Source: Variovorax paradoxus
Lineage (GTDB): Bacteria > Pseudomonadota > Gammaproteobacteria > Burkholderiales > Burkholderiaceae_C
Assembly: GCF_030811855.1 (NCBI RefSeq)
Contig: NZ_JAUSRN010000007.1
Location: forward strand, 124,001-188,000
Length of the DNA stretch: 64,000 nt
Reading direction: 5' to 3'
Part shown: positions 16,589 to 26,086 of the stretch, in pieces
Numbering within the stretch: the stretch's first letter is position 1
Layout: each line of letters begins with the position of its first letter
Program-made: the position numbers and the translations under genes
The notes under the pieces: generated by a model
Database searches by the model: none
Told to the model about the DNA's origin: nothing
The model's input: only the letters and a program-made list of their open reading frames with translations

Positions 16589-16861
16589 ATGACCATCGAA
16601 ATTCCCAAGGAAGCACGCCAGCAGGCCATCGCCTCGATCGAGCGCTACTTCAACGAAAACATGGAAGAGAAGATCGGCAACATCGCGGCCGGCGCGCTGC
16701 TCGGCTTCTTTCTTGAAGAGGTCGGCCCGATCGTCTACAACAAGGCGGTGGCCGACGTGCAGGAGCGCCTGCAGTCGCGCATTTCGGAAGTCGATCTCGA
16801 AGTACATGAAGACGAATTCCAGTACTGGCGCAAGTTCGACCGATCGAAAAAAGCCAAATAG
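16589..16861 (+). CDS. DUF2164 family protein
   Basis: A 90-residue cytoplasmic protein of the DUF2164 family. It carries the typical opening IEIPKEARQQAIASIERYF, the middle block GNIAAGALLGFFLEEVGP (short forms ASIERYF and FFLEEVGP) and YNKAVADVQERL, and ends in a basic KKAK tail. Function unknown. Start 16589 is chosen because family members begin at this strand; the upstream in-frame extension is non-homologous. It probably begins a short rightward run with the secreted protein and the enoyl-CoA hydratase. Confidence 0.85.
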   Translation: MTIEIPKEARQQAIASIERYFNENMEEKIGNIAAGALLGFFLEEVGPIVYNKAVADVQERLQSRISEVDLEVHEDEFQYWRKFDRSKKAK

Positions 16862-16913
16862 ACGTCGCGCCCGCCACGAAAACATGCTTCCAGACGTTGC
16901 AAAATCCCAAGCC

Positions 16914-17345
16914 ATGCAACCACACCGCCCGACCAACCCTTTTGCAGCTTCGCCCTCGCGGCTGCGCACCTTCGCAGCCGTGCCGCTGCTCATGCTGGCC
17001 GCATCCGTCGCCAGTGCCCAGCAGGCGCCCTCGGACTTTCCACTGGATTCCGTCGGCTACCTGAACGAGGAACTGCCCCGCATGGAGGCGGCCATTGCCG
17101 CCAGGGACCGCAGTTTCTTCCAGGGTGCGATGGCACGCACCGTGCAATTCTCGGAGCGCTGGGGCTTCAAGGCGCAGGCCAATCCCGATCTGGCGAAGTA
17201 CCCGATGTGTACCGAGGCTGTGATGGACTACGTGGTGGTCGGCATGTGCAGGCTGAATCCCTCGAGCGACGGGTGCGAGCCGGGGCTGGCATCGCGCTTC
17301 GAGTCCAATGTGCAGCGCTGCCGCGAGGTTGCAGCGCGAAAATAG
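16914..17345 (+). CDS. Exported hypothetical protein with four cysteines
   Basis: A 143-residue protein with a signal peptide (basic HRPTN...SRLRTF, then AAVPLLMLAASVASAQ, cleavage after ASA). The mature part is helical and ends with four cysteines (YPMCTEA, VGMCRLN, DGCEPG, QRCREV), suggesting two disulphides in the periplasm. I do not recognise a family. An alternative ATG ten codons upstream (16884) is possible; 16914 is preferred because it gives a normal-length signal. It sits 52 bp after the DUF2164 gene and 60 bp before the hydratase. Confidence 0.65.
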   Translation: MQPHRPTNPFAASPSRLRTFAAVPLLMLAASVASAQQAPSDFPLDSVGYLNEELPRMEAAIAARDRSFFQGAMARTVQFSERWGFKAQANPDLAKYPMCTEAVMDYVVVGMCRLNPSSDGCEPGLASRFESNVQRCREVAARK

Positions 17346-17405
17346 GCGGCCCGTCTTTCGACGCAAAAAGAAATCCTCGCACCTGCTGCGGGGTGGAGAC
17401 ACGCC

Positions 17406-18203
17406 ATGGACTACACCCGCTACCAGACCCTTGCCATCACCCGCCGCGGCATCGGCGATGCGGTGCTCGACATCCAGATGCGCGCGACCAACGGCAAGCT
17501 CCCCACGGCGGGCCATGACGGCCATCGCGAACTGGCCGGGATCTGGCGCGACGTGTCGGCCGACGACACGGTGCGCTGTGCTGTGCTGAGGGGCGAAGGG
17601 CTGGGCTTTTCGGGCGGCGGCGACCTGGCCATGGTGCAGGACATGACCACCAATGACACAGTGCGCCAGCGCGTGTGGAAAGAAGCGCGCGACCTCGTCT
17701 ACAACCTCATCAACTGCGACAAGCCCATCGTGAGCGCCATGCACGGCCCGGCCGTGGGCGCGGGGCTGGTGGCGGGGCTGCTGGCAGACATCTCCATTGC
17801 CAGCAAGGGCGCGAAGATCGTCGACGGCCATACGCGCCTGGGCGTGGCGGCCGGCGACCACGCGGCCATCGTCTGGCCGCTCTTGTGCGGCATGGCCAAG
17901 GCCAAGTACCACTTGCTGCTGTGCGAGCCGGTGAGCGGCGAAGAGGCTGAGCGCATAGGCCTGGTGTCGCTCGCGGTGGACGAGGCCGACCTGCTGCCGC
18001 GCGCTTACGAAGTGGCCGACCGGCTCGCGGCCGGGAGCCAGAGCGCGATCCGCCTCACCAAGTACGCGCTCAACAACTGGCTGCGCCAAGCCGGGCCGAC
18101 CTTCGATGCTTCGCTGGCGCTCGAATTCATGGGTTTCGCGGGCGCCGACGTGCGCGAAGGCGTGGCCTCGCTGCGCGAGCGGCGGGCGCCGAACTTCGGC
18201 TGA
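17406..18203 (+). CDS. Enoyl-CoA hydratase/isomerase family protein
   Basis: A 265-residue crotonase-fold enzyme acting on acyl-CoA thioesters. The oxyanion-hole segments are [14 protein letters not shown] (about residues 63-76) and [20 protein letters not shown] (short form HGPAVGAGL), followed by [12 protein letters not shown]. In place of the two catalytic glutamates of classical hydratases, the second is Asp/His here ([15 protein letters not shown]), so a hydratase, isomerase or another crotonase reaction is possible. GGTGGAG precedes the ATG. It converges on the GST gene with no gap. Confidence 0.9.
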   Translation: MDYTRYQTLAITRRGIGDAVLDIQMRATNGKLPTAGHDGHRELAGIWRDVSADDTVRCAVLRGEGLGFSGGGDLAMVQDMTTNDTVRQRVWKEARDLVYNLINCDKPIVSAMHGPAVGAGLVAGLLADISIASKGAKIVDGHTRLGVAAGDHAAIVWPLLCGMAKAKYHLLLCEPVSGEEAERIGLVSLAVDEADLLPRAYEVADRLAAGSQSAIRLTKYALNNWLRQAGPTFDASLALEFMGFAGADVREGVASLRERRAPNFG

Positions 18204-18860
18204 TCAGGCCGGCGGGTAGACGACGCCAATTTCGCCTGGCGTCCACTGCGCGTACTTCCACATTGCGCGTTCGAACAGCGGCGAAGCGGTCCAGCCCGCG
18301 AGCCAGGTGTGCAGCAAGGGCCAGGGCTGGCTTTTGAACCATGCGGGCTCGACCATTGCGAACTGCCGCACGAAGGGCATGACGGCCGCATCCGCCAGCG
18401 AGGCTCGCGCGCCGAAAAGCTGCCCCGAGCCGGCGAGCCGCGCCTCCAGATCCAACAGGAATCGGACGCCCGTCTCGCGCGCATCGGCGGACGAACCCTC
18501 GAATCGCGCCGGGTACTTGTAGCGGTCGAGCTGCGGCTTGAACCGGTCGTCGCACTCGGCCACGAGCGCGAGCATGTCTCCGAGCGTTCCAGCGTCGGGC
18601 TCCAGCCAGCACAACGGATCGTTGCGGCGCAGTGCCCAGAGCATGATGTCGAGACTCTGTTCCAGCACCGCGGCATTGGCCAGCACCAGCACGGGCACCG
18701 TGCCCTTGGACGAGGCCGCGAGCATTTCGGCCGGCTTGTTCTTCAGCACCACTTCGCGCAGTTCGCAGTGCTCGCCGCTGGCGGCCAATGCCAGGCGCGC
18801 ACGCATCGCATAGGGGCAGCGGCGAAAGCTGTAGAGAACGGGAAGGGCGGTGTGTGGCAT
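18204..18860 (-). CDS. Glutathione S-transferase family protein
   Basis: A 218-residue GST-fold protein. The N-terminal thioredoxin-like domain reads [19 protein letters not shown], with a Cys at the usual active position, and KGTVPVLVL supplies the cis-Pro motif; the rest is the helical C-terminal domain ([11 protein letters not shown]). The Cys-type active site suggests an omega/beta-like or redox role. Start 18860 is chosen because the fold begins there; in-frame ATGs at 18908 and 18956 would run through the palindromic boxes described next. It is divergent from the COG0523 GTPase gene and could share its control. Confidence 0.86.
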   Translation of the reverse strand: MPHTALPVLYSFRRCPYAMRARLALAASGEHCELREVVLKNKPAEMLAASSKGTVPVLVLANAAVLEQSLDIMLWALRRNDPLCWLEPDAGTLGDMLALVAECDDRFKPQLDRYKYPARFEGSSADARETGVRFLLDLEARLAGSGQLFGARASLADAAVMPFVRQFAMVEPAWFKSQPWPLLHTWLAGWTASPLFERAMWKYAQWTPGEIGVVYPPA

Positions 18861-18911
18861 TGCGCACACGAGTCTATGCCGGCGGAGCAGCGGAAAGTCG
18901 GTTGCCATCAA

Positions 18912-18956
18912 ATGCAACTTGGTTGCGTTGCTTTCTATAATGCAATTCTGTTGCAT
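18912..18956. promoter_or_regulatory. Two palindromic ATGCAA-N5-TTGCAT boxes (Zur-like operator)
   Basis: ATGCAA-TTCTG-TTGCAT is a perfect palindrome at 18940-18956, and ATGCAA-CTTGG-TTGCGT at 18912-18928 is a second copy with one mismatch, 28 bp away. They lie in the gap between the divergent GST and COG0523 GTPase genes, the downstream one ending 13 bp before the GTPase ATG. A Zur-like Fur-family regulator is encoded next door, so zinc-dependent repression is the natural inference. A lone TTGCAT half-site also lies before that regulator (20667-20672). Confidence 0.6.
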
Positions 18957-18969
18957 ATAGGATCATTCC

Positions 18970-20163
<1,194 letters not shown>

Positions 20164-20172
20164 CCCCGGGCT

Positions 20173-20640
20173 TCAGCCCCTGCATTCCCCGCAGGTGCCG
20201 TGCAGCGTGAGCGCGGTGTGGCGGGTGTCGATGCCCTGCTTGCGCAGTTCCCGGCCCAGCCGGCTCATTACCTTGGGCAGTTCGGGATCGGAGGGCAGCG
20301 CCAGCACCTTGTGGCACTGGTCGCATTCGAAGATGTTGCCCGACGCGGCTTCCACATGGCGCGAGAAGCGATTGACGCGGTCAGCGCCCACGCGCCGGTC
20401 GCACAGGCCCGCTTCGACCAGGCGATCGAGCACGCGGTAGATGGTCACGCGGTCAGGCGCCTCGCCGGCGGCGGCTGTGTAGGCGGCAACCACGTCGTCG
20501 TGCGTGAGCGGCTGGGTTGCGCGGGCCAACAGTTCCAGCACCGTTTGCGCGGCGCGCGTGACGCGCAGGCCGCTTTGCCGCAGCAGGGTTTCGCTGTCGG
20601 TCGGCGTGGCGGCGAGAGGGGGCTTCGGATGCAGGCTCAT
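20173..20640 (-). CDS. Fur-family regulator, Zur-like
   Basis: A 155-residue metal-responsive repressor. The winged helix domain covers about 15-95 (LRVTRAAQTVLELL, then DRVTIYRVLDRLVEAGL); the dimerisation domain carries the structural zinc site Cys106-x2-Cys109 (ECDQCHK) and Cys150-x2-Cys153 (GTCGEC). Cys80 and His95 could form the regulatory site as in Zur. The gene converges on the COG0523 GTPase gene with 9 bp between, and that gene's promoter holds palindromic boxes, so this is most probably the zinc-uptake regulator. Fur or PerR identity is less likely because the context is zinc-type. Confidence 0.88.
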   Translation of the reverse strand: MSLHPKPPLAATPTDSETLLRQSGLRVTRAAQTVLELLARATQPLTHDDVVAAYTAAAGEAPDRVTIYRVLDRLVEAGLCDRRVGADRVNRFSRHVEAASGNIFECDQCHKVLALPSDPELPKVMSRLGRELRKQGIDTRHTALTLHGTCGECRG

Positions 20641-20749
20641 GGGTTCTTCGCGGAACCGCCATTGTGTTGCATTCCGTGAGACCGCGCCCTGGCCGGCCCG
20701 AATGCGCTAAGGTCTGGTTTTTCGCGTCTCTGAATACCTTCTACCGACC

Positions 20750-21415
20750 ATGTCCCGCTCCCCGATCGAAATCGAAACCGCTCCCCATCCCACTGCCACG
20801 GTGATCGTGATGCACGGCCTGGGTGCCGATGGAAACGACTTCGTGCCGATTGCCAACGAACTCGATTTGTCGAACGTGGGCCCGGTCCGCTTCGTGTTTC
20901 CCAATGCCCCGGTGATCCCCGTCACCATTAACGGCGGCTACCAGATGCCGGCCTGGTACGACATTGCCGTGGCCGACCTGGCCGCGCGCGAGGACGAGGC
21001 GGGCCTGCGCCGTTCGCAGGCCACCATCGAGACGCTCATTGCCAACGAGAAGGCCCGCGGCATCGCGGCCGGCCGCATTGTGGTGGCAGGTTTTTCGCAA
21101 GGCTGCGCCATGGCGTTGATGACCGGTCTGCGCCATACCGAACGGCTGGCGGGCATCGTCGGCCTCTCTGGTTATTTGCCCATTGCAGCGACCACCGCGG
21201 CCGAGCGGCACGCGGCCAACCACGAGACCCCTGTCTTCCTGGCCCATGGCCGGCAAGATCCGGTGGTGCCGCTCGATCGGGCGCTGCAGTCGCGCGACGC
21301 GCTCATCGCGCTCGGCCATCCCGTCGAATGGCACGAGTACACGATGGCGCATTCGGTCTGCATGGAAGAAATTGCCGACCTGAACCGGTTTCTTCTGCGC
21401 GTGCTGGCGTCCTGA
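20750..21415 (+). CDS. Alpha/beta-hydrolase carboxylesterase (phospholipase/carboxylesterase family)
   Basis: A 221-residue serine hydrolase of the Abhydrolase_2 type. The nucleophile elbow is GFSQGCAM, the oxyanion strand VIVMHGLGADGND, and the catalytic Asp and His lie in HGRQDPVVP and YTMAHSVCMEE. This group cleaves short-chain esters and lysophospholipids, or removes acyl groups from proteins. No signal peptide is visible, so it is cytoplasmic. It is 110 bp from the divergent Zur-like gene and 48 bp ahead of the small monooxygenase. Confidence 0.9.
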   Translation: MSRSPIEIETAPHPTATVIVMHGLGADGNDFVPIANELDLSNVGPVRFVFPNAPVIPVTINGGYQMPAWYDIAVADLAAREDEAGLRRSQATIETLIANEKARGIAAGRIVVAGFSQGCAMALMTGLRHTERLAGIVGLSGYLPIAATTAAERHAANHETPVFLAHGRQDPVVPLDRALQSRDALIALGHPVEWHEYTMAHSVCMEEIADLNRFLLRVLAS

Positions 21416-21462
21416 CGCATCCGGCGCCTTCACGCATTTGCGAAAGAGAAGGAGAAGACAAG

Positions 21463-21774
21463 ATGATCCTCGTCATCGGACACGCCATGGCGAAACCCGA
21501 AACCTTGCACGCGATGCTGGCCATCAGTGTGGAGCATGTGCTGCGTTCGCGCACTGAACCAGGCTGCATCTCGCACGAGGTCAGCGCCGACGTCCAGCAG
21601 CCGCTTCGGCTCAGCTTCGTCGAGCGCTGGAGCGACTTGGCGGCGCTGAAGGCGCATTTTCGCGTCGAGGCTTCGCGCGCGTTTGCCAAGGCATTGGCCG
21701 GCATGGCCGATGGCATGCCGCAGATGTCGGTCTACCAGTCGGAAGAGATCGACCTGGCGGCGGGGCGCGGCTGA
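21463..21774 (+). CDS. Antibiotic biosynthesis monooxygenase (ABM) family protein
   Basis: A 103-residue ferredoxin-like-fold protein of the ABM/quinol monooxygenase superfamily. The pattern is visible in HVLRSRTEPGCISHEV, then LSFVERWSDLAALKAHF, the helix-strand pair that lines the active pocket. Such small dimers oxidise quinols or related aromatics without cofactor, or degrade haem; the substrate is unknown. AAGGAGAAG lies before the ATG, which fixes the start at 21463 and not at upstream in-frame codons. It follows the carboxylesterase and is probably co-transcribed. Confidence 0.86.
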   Translation: MILVIGHAMAKPETLHAMLAISVEHVLRSRTEPGCISHEVSADVQQPLRLSFVERWSDLAALKAHFRVEASRAFAKALAGMADGMPQMSVYQSEEIDLAAGRG

Positions 21775-21934
21775 TCCTTTCGGCTTTGGATGAATTTGCA
21801 GGCGAATCCGATGGACTTTGCTATCAATACCGTAGCGCCGCGCAGCATAGCGGAAGCCGGGATTCCCTGCACCAGCAATGCCCGCGCCGCCGTGCTACCT
21901 TCCAGCCCCTCAGAGAACGACGGGTCATAACAAT

Positions 21935-23491
21935 ATGAGCATCAGATTGCAGGAGAGGTTGGGTTCACTCTCAACCGCGCGGTTGAAGGGAATGCGGCGC
22001 GGCATCGAGAAGGAAAGCCTGCGCGCGCTCCCCGACGGCAAGCTCGCGCTCACGCCGCACCCAATCGCGCTGGGCTCGGCGCTGACCCATCCGCACATCA
22101 CCACCGACTTCAGCGAGTCGCAGCTCGAGCTCATCACGGGCGTGCATGCCGGAGTCGAATCGGCGCTCGAGGAACTGACCCGCGTGCACCAGTTCACCTA
22201 CCGAGTGCTCGACTCTCTCGGCGACGAGCGGCTGTGGGTCTCCAGCATGCCCTGCGGCCTGCCGACCGACGAGACCATTCCGATCGGGCGCTACGGCTCC
22301 TCGAACGTCGGGCGCGCCAAGAGTGTCTACCGCATGGGCCTGAGCCACCGCTACGGCCGGCGCATGCAGACTATCTCGGGCATTCACTACAACTGGTCGC
22401 TGCCCGACGTGTCGAGCGAACAGTATTTCGCGCTCATTCGCAACTTTCGCCGCCACGCCTTCCTGCTGCTGTACCTGTTCGGCGCTTCGCCGGCGCTGTG
22501 TTCGAGCTTTGTCGCGGGCCGACCGCACGAGCTCCAGCCGCTGGGAGAAGGCAGCATGTTCATGCCGCATGGCACCTCGCTGCGCATGGGCCGGCTCGGC
22601 TACCAGAGCGACGCGCAGGCCTCGTTGGCCGTGAGCTACAACAGCCTCGATGGCTACGCCGCCTCGCTGCAGGACGCACTCACGCGGCCGTGGCCTGCCT
22701 ACGAGGCCATCGGTATCCAGAACCTCGGCGGCGACTACAACCAGCTGGGCACCAGCCTGCTGCAGATCGAGAACGAGTTCTACGGCACCATCCGGCCCAA
22801 GCGCGTGATCAACCCCGGCGAGCGTCCGCTGCACGCACTGCGCGAACGCGGCGTCGAGTACGTCGAGGTGCGGCTGATGGACCTGGACCCCTTCGAGCCG
22901 GTGGGCATCAACGCCCAGACGATGCGCTTTCTCGACGTGTTCCTGCTGCAGTGCCTTTTGAGCGACAGCCCGGCCGACACGCCGCAGGAAATTGCCGAAC
23001 TGGCCCACAACCAGCACCTCACCGCCGCACGCGGGCGCGAGCCGGGCCTGCAGCTGCTGCGCGGAGGCCGCGAAGTTGCGTTGATCGGCTGGGGCGTGGA
23101 GCTGGTCGAGCAATGCCTGCCTATTGCGGCCGCGCTCGATGCCGCGAACGGCGGCACGCAGCATGCCGATGCAGTGCGCGCAGCGCTTTCCGCCCTGCAG
23201 AACCCGGACAGCCTGCCTTCGGCGCGGGTGCTGTCCGCCATCGAGGAGCGGCACGGCAACTCGTTCACCGGCTTCGTGCGGGCGCAGTCGGAGCAGACCC
23301 GCGCCACACTGCTGGCGCTGCCGTTCTCGGCGGAGCAGCAGGCCGAGTTCGAGCGCATGACCGAGGAGTCGATCCAGGAGCAGAAGCGCATCGAGGCCGC
23401 CGACACGATGCCGTTCGAGATCTACCGCGAGCAGTACGTGTCGCCGGCCCGACTGGGGCTGGGCCGAGGCCGGATGGCCGTCGCGGCCTGA
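21935..23491 (+). CDS. gshA: Glutamate-cysteine ligase
   Basis: A 518-residue proteobacterial (GshA type I) ligase, the same length as the Escherichia coli enzyme. It joins glutamate and cysteine with ATP in the first step of glutathione synthesis. Family blocks are GIEKESLRALPDGKLALTPHP (short form RGIEKESLR), TTDFSESQLELITG, the GRRMQTISGIHYNWS core, and IENEFYGTIRPKR. Start 21935 matches the family N-terminus; an upstream in-frame start is non-homologous. gshB is not in the window. The product gamma-glutamylcysteine is also a possible donor for EgtB encoded 14 kb to the left. Confidence 0.95.
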   Translation: MSIRLQERLGSLSTARLKGMRRGIEKESLRALPDGKLALTPHPIALGSALTHPHITTDFSESQLELITGVHAGVESALEELTRVHQFTYRVLDSLGDERLWVSSMPCGLPTDETIPIGRYGSSNVGRAKSVYRMGLSHRYGRRMQTISGIHYNWSLPDVSSEQYFALIRNFRRHAFLLLYLFGASPALCSSFVAGRPHELQPLGEGSMFMPHGTSLRMGRLGYQSDAQASLAVSYNSLDGYAASLQDALTRPWPAYEAIGIQNLGGDYNQLGTSLLQIENEFYGTIRPKRVINPGERPLHALRERGVEYVEVRLMDLDPFEPVGINAQTMRFLDVFLLQCLLSDSPADTPQEIAELAHNQHLTAARGREPGLQLLRGGREVALIGWGVELVEQCLPIAAALDAANGGTQHADAVRAALSALQNPDSLPSARVLSAIEERHGNSFTGFVRAQSEQTRATLLALPFSAEQQAEFERMTEESIQEQKRIEAADTMPFEIYREQYVSPARLGLGRGRMAVAA

Positions 23492-23677
23492 ACTCCGGCT
23501 GTCCTACGCGTCTCACCGGCAGACTGCCGGCCCGACGACAGCGGCGGGGGCCGATGGCCTACAGGCATTGGCCGGCATGACCCACTGCGGGCGCTTCGGC
23601 GCCAGCGACCATGGGGCCATGCACCTCGTAAGCTCCTGTTTCTTGTTCCGGCCCGTGGTTTGGCCGGGAGTGTTGGT

Positions 23678-24058
23678 ATGACTTTCAAGGCCTATCTCGT
23701 CGAGGACAGTGCCCTCATCCGTGAAAACCTCGTCGGGTTTCTTCACGACGTGGCCGATGCCGACGTGGTGGCCTGCGCCAGCAGCGAGGAAGAGGCGGTA
23801 CGCTGGCTGCGCCAGCATCGCGACGACTGGGACCTGACCATCGTCGACCTGTTCCTGGCGCGAGGCAACGGCCTTGGCGTGATCAAGGCCTGCCGCAACC
23901 GCAAGGCCAAGCAGAAGGTGGTGGTGCTGAGCAACTACGCCACGGCCGACATGCGCCAGCGCTCCGAGCAACTGGGCGCCGATGCCTTCTTCGACAAGTC
24001 GGCCGAGCTCGATCAGCTGGTCGCGTACTGCGAAACCCTGCGTCACGCGCGCGACTGA
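23678..24058 (+). CDS. Single-domain response regulator (CheY-like receiver)
   Basis: A 126-residue receiver domain with no output domain. The acidic pair is Glu9-Asp10 (LVEDS), the phosphorylatable Asp57 lies in LTIVDLFLARGNG, Ser85 in VVLSNYA, and Lys107 in FFDKSAE. Such proteins pass phosphate in a relay or act by protein contact. No histidine kinase is adjacent, so it is an orphan here. Start 23678 is chosen over an upstream in-frame codon because receivers begin at this strand. A 186-bp spacer with no recognisable element separates it from gshA. Confidence 0.88.
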   Translation: MTFKAYLVEDSALIRENLVGFLHDVADADVVACASSEEEAVRWLRQHRDDWDLTIVDLFLARGNGLGVIKACRNRKAKQKVVVLSNYATADMRQRSEQLGADAFFDKSAELDQLVAYCETLRHARD

Positions 24059-24061
24059 GCT

Positions 24062-24092
24062 GGCGGCCGGCCCGCCGGGCCGCCGCGCTTTT
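24062..24092 (+). terminator. Possible terminator after the receiver gene
   Basis: GGCGGCC (24062-24068) pairs with GGCCGCC (24078-24084) across a 9-nt GC-rich loop, with TTTT at 24089-24092 after a four-base gap. The T-run is short and offset, so this is only a weak candidate. Confidence 0.4.
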
Positions 24093-24165
24093 CTGAGGTA
24101 AAACGCCTCGCGGCCGTCATGGGCCCGCACATTCCCATTCCTCAGCAAAGCAGCGAGAGCGACAC

Positions 24166-25092
24166 ATGAGCAACAGCACCATCGATTTCAAGGGCCGAGT
24201 GGCCATAGTGACCGGCGCGGGCGGCGGCCTGGGCCGCCAGCATGCGCTGGCCCTGGCGGCGCGCGGCGCCAAGGTGGTGGTGAACGACCTGGGCGGCACC
24301 AGCGACGGCTCGGGCGCTTCGGTGAGCGCGGCACAGGCGGTCGTCGACGAAATCAAGGCCGCGGGCGGGGAAGCCATGGCCAACGGCGCCTCGGTGACCG
24401 ACTTCGACGCGGTGCAGGCCATGGTGCAGCAGGCGGTCGATGCCTGGGGCCGAGTCGACATCCTGGTGAACAACGCCGGCATCCTGCGCGACAAGAGCTT
24501 TGCCAAGATGGAGCTTGCCGATTTCAAGCTGGTGGTCGACGTGCACCTGATGGGCGCCGTGAACTGCACCAAGGCCGTCTGGGCACTCATGAACGAGCAG
24601 AAATACGGCCGCATCGTCATGACGACCTCGTCGTCGGGCCTGTACGGCAACTTCGGCCAGAGCAACTACGGCGCCGCCAAGCTCGCGCTGGTGGGCCTGA
24701 TGCAGACGCTGAGCATCGAAGGCGCCAAGAACGACATCCGCGTCAATTGCCTGGCCCCGACGGCAGCCACCCGCATGACCGAGGGCCTGATGCCGCCGGA
24801 GGTTCTCGATGCGCTCAAGCCCGAAGCCGTGGTGCCCGCCATGCTGGTGCTGGCCTCCACCGACGCACCGAACCGCACCATTCTTTGCGCCGGCGCCGGC
24901 ACCTTCGAGGCCGCGCACATCACGCTGACGCAGGGCGCCTGGCTCGGCATCGGTGCGGACACGCCGGAGCAACTGGCTGCGCGGCTCGCCGAGGTGACTT
25001 CGCGCGAGGGCGAGATCGTGCCGCAGAGCGGCACCGCACAAGGCAGCAACGAGGTCGGCAAGGCCATGGTGGCAAACGCGCGCAAGGGCTGA
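24166..25092 (+). CDS. SDR-family oxidoreductase
   Basis: A 308-residue short-chain dehydrogenase. The NAD(P)-binding motif TGAGGGLG is at residues 16-23, NNAG at 102-105, the catalytic Ser near 155-157 and Tyr168-x3-Lys172 in SNYGAAKLAL. The insertion NDLGGTSDGSGAS after the second strand is characteristic of the D-3-hydroxyacyl-CoA dehydrogenase domain of peroxisomal multifunctional enzymes, so a hydroxyacyl-CoA or related substrate is likely. It is the first of a rightward run with an NTF2-like protein, a MerR regulator and an epoxide hydrolase. Confidence 0.91.
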   Translation: MSNSTIDFKGRVAIVTGAGGGLGRQHALALAARGAKVVVNDLGGTSDGSGASVSAAQAVVDEIKAAGGEAMANGASVTDFDAVQAMVQQAVDAWGRVDILVNNAGILRDKSFAKMELADFKLVVDVHLMGAVNCTKAVWALMNEQKYGRIVMTTSSSGLYGNFGQSNYGAAKLALVGLMQTLSIEGAKNDIRVNCLAPTAATRMTEGLMPPEVLDALKPEAVVPAMLVLASTDAPNRTILCAGAGTFEAAHITLTQGAWLGIGADTPEQLAARLAEVTSREGEIVPQSGTAQGSNEVGKAMVANARKG

Positions 25093-25194
25093 CGCGCTGA
25101 TCCTGCCGATGGCGCTTGACCTGAAGTGCACTCGAGCATTTCCAATGAATCGACCGGGACTTCCGGTTTATTCATTCGACGAGGACAAGCAGCC

Positions 25195-25632
25195 ATGAAC
25201 ACGACGACGACAGACAACAAGGCGCTGGTGCAGCGCATCCATGCGGAGCTGGACAAGGGCAACGGCCAGCTCTTCCTCGACAACCTGGCCGACGACGCCC
25301 GCTGGACGCTGGAAGGCAGCACGCCGTGGTCGCGCACCTACGCGGGCAAGGCCGCCATCCGCGAAGAGCTGCTCAAGCCGCTGTTCGCTCAGTTCGCGGG
25401 CCGCTACGTGACCAAGACGGAGCGCATCATTGCCGAGGGAGACCGGGTGGTAGTACTGTTCAGCGGCGACGTGCCCACCAAGGCCGGCAAGCGCTACAAC
25501 AACCGCTATTGCTACATCTATCGACTCGAAGGAGGCAAGGTGAAGGAGCTGACCGAGTACTTCGACACGGCACTGGTGCAGGAGGCGCTCGAGGCGCCGC
25601 CCGCTGCTGCTACCCATGCCCATGCCGGCTGA
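25195..25632 (+). CDS. NTF2-like (SnoaL-type) protein
   Basis: A 145-residue NTF2-like fold protein. The first helix NKALVQRIHAELDKGN and the line FLDNLADDARWTLEGSTPWSRTYAGKAAI (short form DDARWTLEG) match the SnoaL/ketosteroid-isomerase-like pattern, in which an acidic residue near the pocket entry (Asp/Glu in DDARW) is often catalytic. Members isomerise, hydrolyse or simply bind small hydrophobic ligands. Start 25195 follows GAGGACAAG. Its last 17 bases overlap the MerR gene, so the two are translated together. Confidence 0.86.
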   Translation: MNTTTTDNKALVQRIHAELDKGNGQLFLDNLADDARWTLEGSTPWSRTYAGKAAIREELLKPLFAQFAGRYVTKTERIIAEGDRVVVLFSGDVPTKAGKRYNNRYCYIYRLEGGKVKELTEYFDTALVQEALEAPPAAATHAHAG

Positions 25633-26086
25633 CCGCGGCATCCCTTTTCACATCGGCGAACTCGCCACACGCACCGGCCGCACGGTGCACGCGATCCGCT
25701 GGTACGAGACGCAAGGCCTGGTGCCCGGCGTTTCGCGCGACGAGGGCGGCCGGCGTGTCTATGGCGAAATGCACGTCGGCTGGCTGGACCTGATCGACCG
25801 GCTGCGCCGCACCGGCATGTCCATTGCCGAGATGCGCGAATACACGGCGCTTGCATTGCAGGGCAAGGCCACCCTGCCGCAGCGCCGCGGCATGCTCGCA
25901 GCGCACCGTGCGCGCGTGGCCGACACCATTGCCGACTGGAAGCGCGCCCTGTCGCTGGTGGACCGCAAGATCGACTTCTACGACGAGTGGATGCACACCG
26001 GCCACCGGCCGCCGCTGATTCCCGCCGAAACGCCTCGCGTCGAGTCCCTTACGCCGAAACCGCCGAAACCACGGAAATCCTCATGA
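25616..26086 (+). CDS. MerR-family transcriptional regulator
   Basis: A 156-residue regulator. Residues 10-80 form the MerR winged helix (FHIGELATRTGRTVHAIRWYE, here short form IRWYETQGLVPG, then DEGGRRVYGE), and the helix DRLRRTGMSIAEMREY continues into a long coiled coil (about 90-130) for dimerisation. There is no Cys-rich metal site, so it is of the small-molecule-sensing sort. The C-terminal tail is Pro/Lys-rich. It overlaps the NTF2-like gene by 17 bp and the epoxide hydrolase by an ATGA, so it probably regulates its own operon. Confidence 0.88.
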   Translation: MPMPADRGIPFHIGELATRTGRTVHAIRWYETQGLVPGVSRDEGGRRVYGEMHVGWLDLIDRLRRTGMSIAEMREYTALALQGKATLPQRRGMLAAHRARVADTIADWKRALSLVDRKIDFYDEWMHTGHRPPLIPAETPRVESLTPKPPKPRKSS

